Assembly (NCBI GenBank): GCA_964030785.1
Contig: OZ034968.1
Span: forward strand, 52,547,730 to 52,611,729
Length of the DNA: 64,000 nucleotides
Source: Siderastrea siderea
Taxonomy: Eukaryota > Cnidaria > Anthozoa > Scleractinia > Rhizangiidae
Reading direction: 5' to 3'
Positions 44,668 through 55,426 of this stretch are shown piece after piece. Made by a program: the position numbers and the translations under genes. How positions within the stretch are numbered: position 1 is the stretch's first letter; each line of letters opens with the position of its first letter. The notes beneath the pieces are model-generated. The model was given only the letters and a program-made list of their open reading frames with translations. It was not told the origin of the DNA and did not search any database.

Positions 44668-44747
44668 TGGCGGAGACAAATGATCTAGATAGTAGAACAA
44701 TATCAGTAAAGGACCGCAAACGAAAATGCTGCACGTGTACGTAGGAT
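44668..44747 (+). CDS. Possible short first exon
   Basis: ATG at 44668 opens 26 codons rich in Asp, Arg, Lys and Cys (MAETNDLDSRTISVKDRKR, then KCCTCT), and a GTAGGA donor is possible. A 22-base part, from GTAGAACAATATCAGTAAAG, is repeated at 46086 just before the helicase fragment. Weak evidence. Confidence 0.2.
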
Positions 44748-45103
44748 CTGGTAAACCAGACCTAATCAGCCAAAGAAATACTCAAATGACAAACATAACA
44801 GCAAGGCTGATCTGACTACGTAGAAAGATTTGACTTTGCAAGACATCAACACGACACTAATAGAACTTCAACAGAGCAGGGTTGCAGCCGTAGACAGCTG
44901 CTTCGCTCTTCTTAGAGCTCATCAGTAGGGCATAGCAAGATGGCGAAAATGCCGTAAAAATACCCGTGCACTCTGTTGAAAGCCCTGAACGAGGACGCAC
45001 GCCCACCAATCACGCCATCACGTGTCTTGGAAAGGTCGAGAGTCCAAGTGTCGTGTTGATGTCTCGCAGAGCCAAAGATAGGATGGACAAAACCAACCTA
45101 AAT

Positions 45104-46001
45104 ATATAGATTTAGCCAAGCCTAAAAGCGGAGCCCCCCCCCCCCTTATTGTTTTGTCTGTTTTTTGTTTTGTTTTTTTTTCGTTTTTGTTTTTGCTGGC
45201 AGTTATTAATTTGTGAAAATACTCTCATTCAAGTTGTTAAATTAAAAAAAAAAACACAAAGAAAAAAAAAAGAAAAAAACTACCTGCTCCCGCTGGGTGT
45301 CGAACCCGGCTCGTCAGGGTGAGATGCCGGTGACTAGTCCACTAGGCCATGGGCGTTTAACGTTACATCCTAAGCTAATTTTAATACTTAATTTTTTCTT
45401 CGTAACAAGCTGCCTATCAGCATGAAAATGCTGGTGTTTTTCCTGGCAAAATGTGGTCGAAACGCCGTAAAAACATGGTTGTGGACAGAAAAAACCAAAA
45501 ACCAGTAGCTCTGCTATATTTGGCGCCGAAACCGCTGCGAAAAGCTGCAAACTCAAGCGGTGTGCCGACCGAGTTTGAACAGAACCGACGAGGCAAATTT
45601 GAACTTTTTGCCTGAACTTTATCGCCTAATTTTTTTCGCCTAAATTGAACTTTTCCCCTTCCACCAAAAAGACAACTGAGTGTTCTTTTGAACCTTTTTT
45701 TTCCATTAACAAATTCGTTTTTGACTTTTGTTGTCTTTGCTTGTTTTGCTACAACGCGGGTCAACATGCGATTTTACGCCAAAAAGACACAGGACTCAGC
45801 ACAGGGTCATATCCAGTTTAGGAAGTGTACTGGTAACCCTGTGGTGCGGACAGACGGACGTACGGATGTACGGACGTACGGACGGACGGACGGACGGTCA
45901 CGTGACTATTACGTCACTACCAAAATTTTTTGGCTTGATAGGTTACCAAATTTCCTTAGCAATGGAGCTCCGCTGACGCGCTAGCGCGCTGGCTCCGCTA
46001 T
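45104..46001 (-). mobile_element. tRNA-headed element B
   Basis: Full-length relative of elements A and C, with the tRNA-like part at 45293-45355, the coding-like block 45417-45767 and a long CGGA/CGTA run at about 45845-45897. It ends GCTAGCGCGCTGGCTCCGCT. An imperfect 22-base direct repeat lies 1.4 kb apart outside it (44691 and 46085). Confidence 0.8.
45293..45355 (-). other. tRNA-like segment in element B
   Basis: The best-preserved A-box (TGGCCTAGTGGACTAG) and B-box (GGTTCGACACC). The anticodon-loop-like ATCTCAC would give CTC, a Glu anticodon. The acceptor stem does not close well. Confidence 0.7.
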
Positions 46002-46102
46002 AAAGAAACAGGGATAAAACCATGCTATAAAGAACAGCGTATCGGATCTATAAAAAAGACCTACGGTCCAGAAAACATACATACAGTAGAACAATATCAG
46101 TA

Positions 46103-46237
46103 AAGGGCTGTTAGCACCGTTTGCTCAAAGTTCAAGATTTCTCGGTTAAATGCATTCCAGATGAATGTAATCTCCGAATTTGTGAAGGGAAAAAGCGATA
46201 TCTTCGTAAGTTTACCGACTGGCTATGGCAAATCGCT
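46103..46237 (+). pseudogene. RecQ-like helicase fragment (motif 0/I)
   Basis: The frame reads TVCSKFKISRLNAFQMN, then VISEFVKGKSDIFVSL and PTGYGKSLV. The FQ.N motif followed 20-odd residues later by the Walker A PTGYGKS is the start of a RecQ-family DNA helicase core. After SLVC the sequence runs into a G-tract and the inverted repeat at 46239, with no DEAH motif. It is a truncated exon or retrocopy. TAA lies just upstream in frame. Confidence 0.7.
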
Positions 46238-46238
46238 T

Positions 46239-48187
46239 GTTTGTGAGGGGGGGGGGGTGAAATACGAGTCGCCTGAAAACGACTGCTTGTGAGGCTAACA
46301 TGATGACAGACCGTCTTGAATGAAGCTAAGGAGCAGGTTTTGCATCTCTTTGAGTTACCAGTCCAGAGCATTTCCTCTTTTGGAAATGTTTTGATCGGCG
46401 GACCAAAACAAACAATTATCCAATCAGAGCGCGACTTTGGAGTCACCTGATGCGAGGCCTGTTTTCATGAGATTTCATAATAGTTGATGAAGTTATCAGA
46501 TTTGAATGGAACAATTCAGTCAATATCTACGTTTATTACTACCTGGGATTGGCTGCTTGCAGAAACATGGTTTAAACATCTTTTAGCCAGGAATAAGTTG
46601 CGATGAGCGCTTGTCAAGCGCTTGTATGAAGCTTGTTTTTCTTCTGGTTGCGCAGCGGGCTGCGGTTTGTAACAGATCGGGTCGTCTGTTTTCGATGAAT
46701 AAAAAGAAACTATGCGAAGGCAAATCTATTTACGTTTATTTCTGGCCTGGATAAGTTGCGTGCAAAAAGAGAACCTTGGATTCGATATTCTTTAGCCAGG
46801 AATGAATTGCGAATAGCGCTTGAATTTCGCTTCAGTGGTCGAGCAATAGTACAAATATTAGGACACATTTGCCGCCATGTGAAATGATTAACACAAGTAA
46901 AACAGAGTAGGCTTATCTTTTTATTAACTCATGAACAGCTTTACAGATCCATATTTCGCAGCTCACTTCTCTGTCTTAAACAGTTTCATCGATTTGCCCT
47001 CAACCGATGGTAGATATAAACACAAAATAAAGCATAACACTGAAGGTCATATCAAGGTCATTAATCTGATCTTTTTCTGGAGTCCTGCGGCTTTGGTGTG
47101 ATTGTTCCGATTGTGTCTGCTGAGCGACTCAAAGTATTTTTTTTTTATGCCGTTCATGGCATATTAGGTAAATTAGGACCTTGTTAGGTTTTTCAGCTTG
47201 TCGTGAACGAATTTCCGACGATAAAGGATAAAAATATTATCTGCACCGCTAGATTATTGTTTGAAACGCCGGGCCCAGCTTGTCGTGTTACTGCTGCAAG
47301 ATGGTGTGTTTCGCGTCACGGAGTTTGATCCATACAACCCTTTAGTCAAGAAATTGAAATTGTAGCTTCTTTACAGCTATGCAACCTGCCACACAAAGGG
47401 CTGAACGCTGCTTTAGTCAAACATGTATTAGTAAGCCTCTCTAGAAGATTCATATGTTTGCTTCTGTCGTTAGCAAGTCTTAGCAAATCTATAGACTGGC
47501 TGAATTTCGGCTGAACCTTTTCCGATATCGAAGTTCCATACAGCCTTGGACTCTGACTCAAACAAAGAAACCTCACGTGTTCTCTTATCAATATATACTA
47601 GTCCAGCACATATCCTGCAACGATCTCTGATATGCATCCTGAAACGAAGGAAGAGACTCGGCGCCCAAATAGACTAGTTCAGAGCAATGGCATTTGGTCG
47701 CACAAATTTATTCACAAAACAAAGCGCGGCCGGCCCACCAAAAGCGCGGCCCATCGCCAGGTTTCGCACTAAACAACTAGAATACCTATAGAATGTCTCT
47801 GAATTTTTTTCAAAGCCTAAAAAAATTTTTCACGAGAGATATAGTAAATTGAAGATGAACAAGCGCTCGAGAAAACAAGCAAAATTGACGTGTGTATCGA
47901 AAGTAAAAGCTCACCTAAGCACATATTTCGCCACCATTTACCACAATATCCTGCACAACACTTCTTCAATGCTGTCTTGGTCGTTGTGTTACTAATAGAC
48001 GGGCAAAGCAGGCTGGGAAGGCTCGAAAAAATGCAAATTAAAACTTTCAGTTGAATCTACTCGGTGATATTTCAAAGCCGCCATGTTGTGACGTCACACT
48101 ATTGTTTCGCACATTTCCAAAAGTGGAAATGCTCTGGACTGGTTACATTTCTTGATTCTTGGCGGGCTTGTTTGTGTCTGTGTACTG
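46239..48187. other. Repeat-rich stretch without an intact gene
   Basis: Holds the inverted partner of 44484-44540, a short inverted pair (CCAGTCCAGAGCATTTCC at about 46350 against GGAAATGCTCTGGACTGG at 48124) and two TTTAGCCAGGAAT..TTGCGA repeats (46580 and 46790). ORF 47346-47591 shows no domain. Confidence 0.45.
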
Positions 48188-48600
48188 CTTACTTTTGCTT
48201 TTACCAGGAAATCGCGGAGGTTGCGTGGGCGTCTGTAGGCGATGAACAGTTTTCAGAAAATACTTCTTTGCAACGGTTTGAAGACTGAGGTATGGGAAAG
48301 TGTTTAGAAATGAACTTGTTAAGGATTTGAGAAGCTGGATTGTAGGTGACTACGAACGGGATGCCTTGGTTGCATTTGTTTTTTTGGGACGCTTGGTTTT
48401 AGGGCTTGATCTCGCAGGACTTGTTTAGCTTTGTTGATCTCACGTAGGATTAGTTTTTCCTTGTCACCTCTTTTCTTTAAGTGTTCGGCGAGTTCATCAC
48501 AGCGTTTGTTAAATGCGGTGTTATTTGAACAAATGCGGCGGAGGCGTAATCCAAGACTGATTGATGCTTGTACCCCGAAGTGCACAATTTTTTCACCATA
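48188..48600 (-). mobile_element. Penelope-like element reverse transcriptase fragment
   Basis: The minus strand reads LRLRRICSNNTAFNKRCDEL, AEHLKKRGDKEKLI and then, in the next frame, IPFVVTYNPASQIL. Another shift gives NRCKEVFSEN and then AYRRPRNLRDFLVKAK. This is the order seen between the reverse transcriptase core and the GIY-YIG domain of Penelope-like elements. At least two frameshifts make it dead. Its outer edge abuts a scrap of the 37.5-kb palindrome arm. Confidence 0.75.
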
Positions 48601-49167
48601 TGGTTGGACTATAAGTCGACAAGCAAGAAAGCTAGATTATGAGCGTTTATTAGTTCTCACATGTGTATGAAAGAAAAATTCGGTCATTTATAATTCCTAA
48701 ACAGCTGACAAAGCCAGTCATCGGAATGGCAATTTTTTTCCCGCCACATTCGCAAAAGCGTGATAACGTGACAGAACAACAAAGCCAATAAATCGCCAGG
48801 GACCTGGTCACGTGACCTACGTATCTCGAGTGCCTTGGAGCGAGGTTGCAAAGTGCAAAACCAGCTGAGTTGTGTTGTGTTTTGTTTCGAGTTTTCAGTT
48901 TTGTGGTTTCGTTCACAAGGTTTATAAATAAGCATGCGGTACATCCCCTGTCTAACGGAAGGAAGATGTTTTGTTCCAGCTCAATGCTGTGTACAATACA
49001 AGACCAGCTGTCCGCGGCTCTTTCAACTGGGTACAGCTTTTCGTGCGGCGGTTCGAAGTTGCTCGTTTCCTCGAAGCCCTTCAAGATACAACCTTGAAGA
49101 CTTACATGTGGACCACAAATCACTAAAAATCTGCAGGTAAGATTCTGTTCCTTGATAATTGGTCATA
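48601..49167. other. Stretch with overlapping frames, no supported gene
   Basis: Minus frame 48650-49123 (157 codons) and plus frame 48846-49097 overlap. Neither shows a domain or convincing codon pattern. Confidence 0.35.
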
Positions 49168-49445
49168 TTTTCAACCGGCCGTCGCTATATGGCGACCGCC
49201 GGTTCATAAAAGGGACACTTTTCTGTTTTTTTCTGTTTTTTTTTTTTGCGTCAGTTGGCTTAACATACGAACAAAGTGCTGTAAAGCTTGTGGTACGGGT
49301 ACTCAAGAGCGGTACTGTCTCATACAAGATGCATGCGCATGTTAGGCTTGTCTTTTAATTTACAGTATTTAAGATATGAACGGCGAAGGGTTGTTAAGTT
49401 TGGGGTTTCTGTATTTGTCTTGTATAATGCATGCACAACTGAGTA
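49168..49445 (+). repeat. Dispersed repeat, copy 2
   Basis: Partner of 1253-1535: the same hairpin (CCGTCGCTATATGGCGACCG), the same shared blocks in order, with a T-rich insertion at about 49224-49248. Confidence 0.75.
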
Positions 49446-49459
49446 ATGCACCTATCAAT

Positions 49460-49903
49460 TTAAAGCCGGCGGGGGGGGGGGAGGCAGGGCATGGGGGGGG
49501 ATTTGATTGTTATTGTTGGCCCTGGGGTGGGGCTTTTGACTGATCTTGCCTTTCCGGGGGAGGGAATATTTGAATTTGTCTTCGCCCAACGTGGATCTGT
49601 TTGAACGTCAACTTGAACGAAAGAAACTGGGACCGAAAATACTTTTCCCATGTCACGCATTCGCTCTACGTCCTTGAAATCATAATTGATGTCCACGAGA
49701 TCGAGAATCAGATAATCAAAGAATTTTGACCGTTTTATCTCCATATTTTCGATTAATTTAGAGTTTGTTGTTGTTGTTGATTTGAACCTTTTTAGACATT
49801 GCAGTATCGAAGTAAACAGGGATAAAGAGAAACCAAGTCGAGTTTTTGGCCAATGCAAATGATCAGTGTACGGGCCAGTCGCTGCAATGACTGCTCTTTT
49901 CAA
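49460..49903 (-). CDS. Unrecognised 147-codon frame
   Basis: The middle part (NMEIKRSKFFDYLILDLVDI, then NYDFKDVERMRDMGKVFSV) looks protein-like, with mixed amphipathic composition. The last 25 residues are Pro-rich and overlap a G/C tract. No domain or splice partner is recognised. It may be an exon of the 50.3-53.3 kb gene or a chance frame. Confidence 0.3.
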   Translation of the reverse strand: MKRAVIAATGPYTDHLHWPKTRLGFSLSLFTSILQCLKRFKSTTTTNSKLIENMEIKRSKFFDYLILDLVDINYDFKDVERMRDMGKVFSVPVSFVQVDVQTDPRWAKTNSNIPSPGKARSVKSPTPGPTITIKSPPMPCLPPPRRL

Positions 49904-50336
49904 ATGTTATGCTTTCTGCAGCCTTTGCAGAAAACACGAACTGTTTCAGACTCTGTTGATTTTGTAATTCGATATGCACAGTGTATTAAACGCAGATTGA
50001 ATTTTTATTGAATAGTACCTTTGGAGACGTAGTAATGTTGAGAAGTGAAAATTATAGAGTTTTCCTGTTTTCCTTGAGTCTTTTTTGCATCCAGCCTGGG
50101 AATGATTGACAGCAATATGCCACCAGGGGTGGGGAAATTTTTGTGCATTCGACTGGAGTGGTTTGCCCGTGGGCAGGGAATTTGACGGCAAATTTTTGAA
50201 AAATGTCAAATCCCCTGTAATATATACAGTATCTAGGTGACTTAAATTAACAGAAACAATTAATGTCAACAGGTTGGAAGACACAGTGTACATTTGAAGT
50301 CCACAACAGTTTAAAAAGCAATTCCTTAGACTACAG

Positions 50337-50741
50337 CTATATATCTTCCTTATTCTTCCCTTCCCCTTTCAGCCTGCAATACTCATTGCGTACCACCTTT
50401 TTAGCTATTACGTCCATTAACCCTGTGGGCTTTAAACCAGTTATCATCTTTTGCTGCACAGCAAACTTTGTTTTAAGGGTGTGAATAATATCATCTCTCT
50501 TTAAAACTTTACCAAACACACCCTTTACAATAGCTTCGTTCATCACCAGGTTTGATTGCCAAGTTTGTTCTTCTGGACTCACAACATTAAATTTTGATTC
50601 AGGTTGAGTGGAAGGGGGTGATTCATGATCACTACTTGCACTGCAATCATCTTCATCAACAGTTTCAGTATCACCGCCCTCAACAGAGCTGTCTTCTGCA
50701 GATGAACTTGCACTACTTGGAGTCAATTCTCCACTGACAGA
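50337..50741 (-). CDS. Terminal exon of the unknown minus-strand gene
   Basis: The acceptor TATTTTCCAG gives SVSGELTPSS. An acidic Ser/Asp/Glu tract follows, then EEQTWQSNLVMNEAIVKGVF and a basic end (KKVVRNEYCRLKGEGKNKED). Stop at 50337-50339. Confidence 0.6.
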   Translation of the reverse strand, partial: SVSGELTPSSASSSAEDSSVEGGDTETVDEDDCSASSDHESPPSTQPESKFNVVSPEEQTWQSNLVMNEAIVKGVFGKVLKRDDIIHTLKTKFAVQQKMITGLKPTGLMDVIAKKVVRNEYCRLKGEGKNKEDI

Positions 50742-53276
50742 CTGGAAAATAAAATACAGTTTACTTAATCTCCATTAACAAACAGTGAATTATATGCCAC
50801 TGTAACTAATGTAACTGAAGTGACCAGCCTAGGTTCTGCCAATTTCCATGAATGAAATTAAATTATTGCAGTCTATAATACTTACAACATTGAACAATTG
50901 GCTTCTTTGGATAGTTCAAAATTAAGCTGGGGATTTAACTTAATTTGACTAGATAAACTTAACACTGTACCATTTTTTGCATGCTTATAGGACTAAACAG
51001 TTAAAAGAGAATTAACACTGAGCAGGACCACTTACTATTTCACTTGCCTAGGGCAATTTTTCAATATCATCCAATTTTATGACAAAAAAATTCCGAAAGG
51101 TGCCTCACACAATAGCAAGGTCAAGAGCTTCATTTGCCTCTCTTAACTGCAGATGACACTCTTGTCAAGCCTAGTTGAAATCTTAAACAACTAGTTATAC
51201 ACAGGAAAGGCAAAGGTTGGAGTTCCCAGTCACATTTATTTAAGTGGTATAGCCAGCACAGATTAACTTATAATAATTTTTTATTATATTTAAAATCAAG
51301 AAATAGCATAAGAGAGACATACTTGTTCCACTTTTTGCTTCTTTCTCTTCTTTTTTTTCACCACCAACTCAGATTCACACTGAAAATATTTCAAATGAAA
51401 ATTTGACAAAAATGTCCAAAAGGTGCCTTACATAATAGCAAGATAAAAAACTTTATTTGCCCCTGACAACTGCAGATCTTGTCAAACCCAGTTGAAACCT
51501 AATTAAAAAAATTATACAGAGGAAGAAAAGAGGTTGGAGTTCCCAGTCACATTTATTTAAGTGGCTATGGCTAGTGGAGGTAATCACATGCCTAATTATA
51601 TAATATTTACAATCAAGGGATAACATAGAGATACATACATCATCCACTTTCTGCTTCTTCCTTTTTTTCTCCTGCGACTCAATTTCACTCTGAAAATGTG
51701 TACAGAAATTAAAAGCAAATGTGGAATATTTGTATCTTCACCACCTAAAAACAGAGTCTTAAACACATTGGTGTTTGATGCATTTTAGTTGTGTTGTTAT
51801 TGCAGTATACTGTTGTGGCCCAGCTAGCTAACCACAGTTAGTATAAAAAAAAATCCCATTCACGAAAGCCAATGGATGTCAACAATGGTCCTAGACAAGG
51901 AAAAAGGGGTAGGCTGAAGGGTGGGTTTTAAACCCAAAACCTTAAGATGTAACCAAGTCGGTGTCTTTTATTAGGATTGCTTTCCATTGCTTTTAACAGC
52001 ACTTTAGTTTTCAGATATATTAAATTAACAGACAGCATTAACAGATTAGTTTATCTGCATCTGTGAAAATAAAATAATGTAACAAACCTTGCAGGGTGTT
52101 TTTTTACCCTTTTGGTAACGGCGCTGTTCACTGAAGTAAGTCTGGATATGTTTTGCAATGCCATCTTCACCAAAATTAATTTCAGGAATTCCGCATTCAG
52201 GAGTGATTTCTGCAGCAAATTCGGTCAACTGTTGTTTTGGTTTTGGAGTGTTAAATTTCGGCAAGCTGTCTGGACCCCATTGTTGTGTTGCTAGAATCCC
52301 AATCCTCTTTCTTCTGTATGAAATTGTAAATAAAATGTGATCTAAATATGCAGTTTAGATAAATGAGAATGTATCGAATTGCATGAACCAGGAATAAAAC
52401 TGTGAAATAATAATCAGGAACAAAACTTGGAATAAACCAAGCTGTGCTGTTGCCATGGAATGACTATGACATGCACGCAGACTATTAGCTTAAATTTTTA
52501 ACAGTACCACTTTAAAAGCTAACATAGGACTTTGCATTGATTTAAAACCAAAAATAATGTCGTAGCTTTCTTAATAACGGCTTTTGTTGTCATCTGGTGC
52601 TACAGTTGGCAAGGATGCAAATGGAGCAAACTTGGTCATAAAAACTGCGAGTTCAATGGAGGAGGAAAACGTAGATTCAAGAAATAAGCTCAAGCTGATA
52701 TGTAATTGTTACTTGCTGACTATGATCACGAAAACAACCTAGTTTTTGTAGAACGTACTCGATCAAATAAAGTTGTTTCATCTCTGGCGACATAGATGAC
52801 ATGTCCGCCATAGTTGGCTTGTAAGCGGGCACTGCTGGGGAAGATGGCCGTAGGCGGGAATGTCTGCCATGTGCTGCTTGAAATTCCTTTTTAAAACGCA
52901 CAGCTTTACCGTAGGTAAAGCCTAACTTTGCAAAGATAGGAGCATCCGCTTCTCTTTCCACCAAGTTGGTAATTAATTGCAACTCATTGATTTCCTCTTC
53001 TGTAACAGTGAATAAGAAACGACAGAATCACACCATAACACGAACTAATAAGCTTATGTGAAGCAAAGCTTAAAACTTGGCTTTCATACACAGCTGCAAT
53101 AGGGAGCGAATTTTAGCAACAGCCTTTTCATAGTCATCGGTGGAACTACTTTGACAACTTAAGCTTATATTTCCATCACCATCTTCCTTCGCACCCACCT
53201 TGTCGCTCACCATTGCTGTTCCAAGAAAGAGGAAGAGTCGATGTGTTTGGTGTGTAAAATACTGAACTGCTGTCAT
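50337..53276 (-). CDS. Putative multi-exon gene of unknown function
   Basis: Exons in transcript order: about 53090-53276, 52759-52999, 52088-52313, 51639-51689, 51323-51379, 50337-50741 (stop). From exon 2 onward the junctions are GT-AG with matching phases. The protein starts with a polar region (DDYEKAVAKIRSLLQLC), then a Lys/Arg-rich segment (GFTYGKAVRFKKEFQA), a middle part (GPDSLPKFNTPKPKQQL), two Lys-rich nuclear-signal-like exons (KKRKKQKV), an acidic Ser/Glu run and a C-terminal region with TLKTKFAVQQKMITGLKPTG. It is probably nuclear; I recognise no family. The exon 1-2 junction does not resolve in phase, so an exon may be missing. It could be host or mobile. Confidence 0.55.
51323..51379 (-). 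CDS. Exon 5: duplicated lysine-rich 19-residue exon
   Basis: Acceptor ATATTTTCAG, donor GTATGT, phase 0. Reads CESELVVKKKKRKKQKVEQ, the same pattern as exon 4. Since both are phase 0 and a multiple of three, either can be skipped without shifting the frame. Confidence 0.6.
51639..51689 (-). CDS. Exon 4: lysine-rich 17-residue exon
   Basis: Acceptor CATTTTCAG, donor GTATGT, phase 0 on both sides. Reads SEIESQEKKRKKQKVDD. Sister of the 51323-51379 exon. Confidence 0.6.
52088..52313 (-). CDS. Exon 3 of the unknown minus-strand gene
   Basis: Acceptor TTTCATACAG, donor CTGCAAG|GTTTGT; 226 bases. Encodes RKRIGILATQQWGPDSLPKF and EDGIAKHIQTYFSEQRRYQK. Confidence 0.6.
52759..52999 (-). CDS. Exon 2 of the unknown minus-strand gene
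   Basis: The acceptor is TGTTACAG and the chosen donor is ATCGA|GTACGT. The donor at CAA|GTAACA 31 bases further on would break the phase with exon 3. Encodes EEINELQLITNLVEREAD and MADMSSMSPEMKQLYLIE. Confidence 0.55.
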
Positions 53277-53417
53277 CTTTCGAGTGTTTTAATTGGCCAC
53301 TGTTTCCCGCCTTTGTCGCTTCATTGTTCTAGCGTTTCCTATTGGTCCAAGTTTTTGTAATACCGCTGATAAACAAGTCAAAAAAATCGTGGAGCTCTGG
53401 GAACGAGAACGAGTTAA

Positions 53418-53750
53418 GAAAAAAATGGTGGCGAAGTTTATGGAAGCCTGGATTCTGAACCCGTTCACCCAGTCCACGCCTGGACTAGAGATGAAGTTTC
53501 CTCTTGTGATTGTTCTGAGAAGTCTCATGGACATGTAAACTGCCGATGCCTGCATTGCAAAGCTGTAAATATCGATCGGGAAAGACATGAAGTTGACATA
53601 GTCTTCTTTGTAAAGAAGCGCCACCATCCTGGTAGATTTGAACGAGAGACACTTGGAAGAACAGCTGTTAACAAAGTTTCTTTGGATACCGTTACTGGAG
53701 TTGCACGGGGTCAGTGGACCAATACAAACTGTTGGCAGAAGACTATCTGA
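53418..53750 (+). CDS. Cys/His-rich open frame, head-to-head with the unknown gene
   Basis: 110 codons open without an ATG: GGEVYGSLDSEPVHPVHAW, TRDEVSSCDCSEKSHGHVN, CRCLHCKAVNIDRERHEVD, then GRFERETLGRTAVNKVSLD and a TGA at 53748. The CDC..H.H..CRC..C cluster looks like a zinc-binding site. Just upstream another frame (53293-53425, KQVKKIVELWERERVKKK) is coding-like too, and the two meet at a run of seven A (53419-53425), implying a frameshift, an intron or a sequencing slip. Function unknown. Its start lies about 140 bases from the first exon of the minus-strand gene. Confidence 0.45.
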   Translation, partial: EKNGGEVYGSLDSEPVHPVHAWTRDEVSSCDCSEKSHGHVNCRCLHCKAVNIDRERHEVDIVFFVKKRHHPGRFERETLGRTAVNKVSLDTVTGVARGQWTNTNCWQKTI

Positions 53751-53850
53751 TCTTGTCTTAAAACATTCAGAAATGCAGAGACACTGTACTAAAAGGGTCT
53801 GAGAATAATCTTGTGCATGTGCAGGTACATGTACAGTGTATGTGACTTAA

Positions 53851-55422
53851 AGGGACACTATCCCGATAATGCGCACACGTGAACGTCAGCTGTTATCTTT
53901 CAAAAAAACAATAGAACTGTCACATTGAGGCGACAAGATTACCCCGCGGCCCACGCGGTGATCCACTGTTTACATCCCTAATTTAATATTTTGCTTGCGT
54001 TTTGTGGTTCCAAGGAAGCTACAACTTAAATTTCTGGACGAAAAGGGTCTATAGATCGCAATCCGTGATGCGAAACACAAAATATAAATCACCGGAGATT
54101 TTCGGATTTAATTGCAGTGAAAGCGAGAGATTTCTTTGGCGAAACATCCCGTCGTACTTTGGTAACAAGAGGACTTATTAGTTCCTATTGTTTTTGGAGG
54201 GACAACTATGTCGTTTAGAGTGCAAAATAAGGTCAGCTAGCATTTTCGGCGAGCCATCAGCAGCTCGGAAATTCGCGGATAGGATTCTGTTTCCTAAAAT
54301 TTTTCTGCGGCCTAAATATTCAGCTAAAAAATCCGAACAGATCAATCCGTATTAGCTTTCACAAATATGCCTTTGTAAACCTCTGAAGCAATCTTAGAAA
54401 GCAGGGAATAATATTTTAAGTATTTTGCTAAAATTTTCTTGTTGGGTGCCCCTGATTATACACAAAGATTTTAGAGCGTGATGCGAAACACAAAATCCTG
54501 CAACAGAATTAAAAACAATAAGCCGAGCCCGGCGTTACAAACATCAGCAGGGAAACTCGTCACGCTGTAGTAGTGAATATTTCAGGTCCTTTATTGTCGA
54601 AAATATAAACATGAGAGGCGGAAAACCCCATAAATTTCCTAAATGAGCCAAATTCAACATACCTATTGTGCAAGAGCGGCATTAAAACCACATTAAGTCG
54701 CTTAACAAACGATCAGAAGTCAAACCAACTGAGAATAACAAACGACGAAAGCCACAAGAATCCACCAGTTATGACCTCGATATGACCTCGATATGACCTC
54801 GAGAATGCGATGCGTAAGTTGTAACGGCTCAATTCAGTCAACATTTAAAAATCCTCCGTTCCACTAAACCCGCTACAAAAAAAACAAGAAGCAAAATGGG
54901 TCAAAAGACCAAGATAAGGCGCGGCGTACAAGAACAAGTAGAAGTCGTGCAGCGTGCAGGCCTTCCAACCCATCAGTTTATGGCTGTGTCGGTCGAATAC
55001 AGACACCACTGATCCCTTCAGTCGTTTCCATGTCTCATGGATTGCTTTCTTGATATATATTCTGGTATGAGGCTGGTTCCATTTCTTCTTATTCCTTTCA
55101 CGATTTTCTGAGCTTTTATGGAGGCTGCCGGGAGAAAGAAGCCTTCGACCGGCGCCATAGCGTTTCCCTCCTCTTGGTCCTCCGTACAATGGCATTGAAA
55201 ACAACGCCAAAAAATCCCGATCTCACACAAATTGGAACTTGACGAAAACTATAGATAATTGATCCATAACTGGGAGAAGCTTCAGGGTAATATTGAACTA
55301 AACTGAGCACGATGCAAACGGATTTTTGAAGGTTCTATATCACTTCTCGCATCTTTTGAATTCGCGACATCCTGTCAGGAAATCAAAGTTTGGAGCATGC
55401 GCCGTAACGGGATATTGGTCCT
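53851..55422. mobile_element. TTAA-flanked DNA element, 1572 bp
   Basis: TTAA at 53847-53850 and 55423-55426 brackets AGGGACACTATCCCGATAAT and, at the other end, GTAACGGGATATTGGTCCT, which are imperfect inverted repeats of about 24 bases. TTAA targets occur in the Kolobok and piggyBac superfamilies. Inside, GTGATGCGAAACACAAAAT occurs twice (54067 and 54479). A minus-strand frame carries part of a possible DNA-binding protein (next entry). No transposase core is seen. Confidence 0.75.
55019..55198 (-). CDS. Coding-like block inside the TTAA element
   Basis: The frame 54845-55210 starts MPLYGGPRGGKRYGAGRR, then SLHKSSENRERNKKKWNQP and HTRIYIKKAIHETWKRLKG, after which it loses character, suggesting an exon end or frameshift. 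The basic, Trp-containing segment could bind DNA. Unrecognised family; perhaps a remnant of the element's own gene or captured host sequence. Confidence 0.35.
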
Positions 55423-55426
55423 TTAA

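Larger units (their letters stand above)
51061..51690. repeat. Tandem duplication of an exon plus intron, about 345-bp unit
   Basis: 51075-51379 and 51415-51689 align: AAAGGTGCCT, ATAGCAAG, GTTGGAGTTCCCAGTCACAT, TTATTTAAGTGG and then the lysine-rich exon. Intron and exon were copied together. Confidence 0.85.

Noticed and set aside
45688..45984. Frames with RTDGRTDVRTYGRTDGRS-like repeats
   Set aside because: They arise from the CGGA/CGTA tetranucleotide run of element B. The same applies at 43434-43625 and 19222-19554.
53289..53627. 112-codon minus-strand frame
   Set aside because: Shadow of the plus-strand Cys/His-rich block, which has the more protein-like composition.
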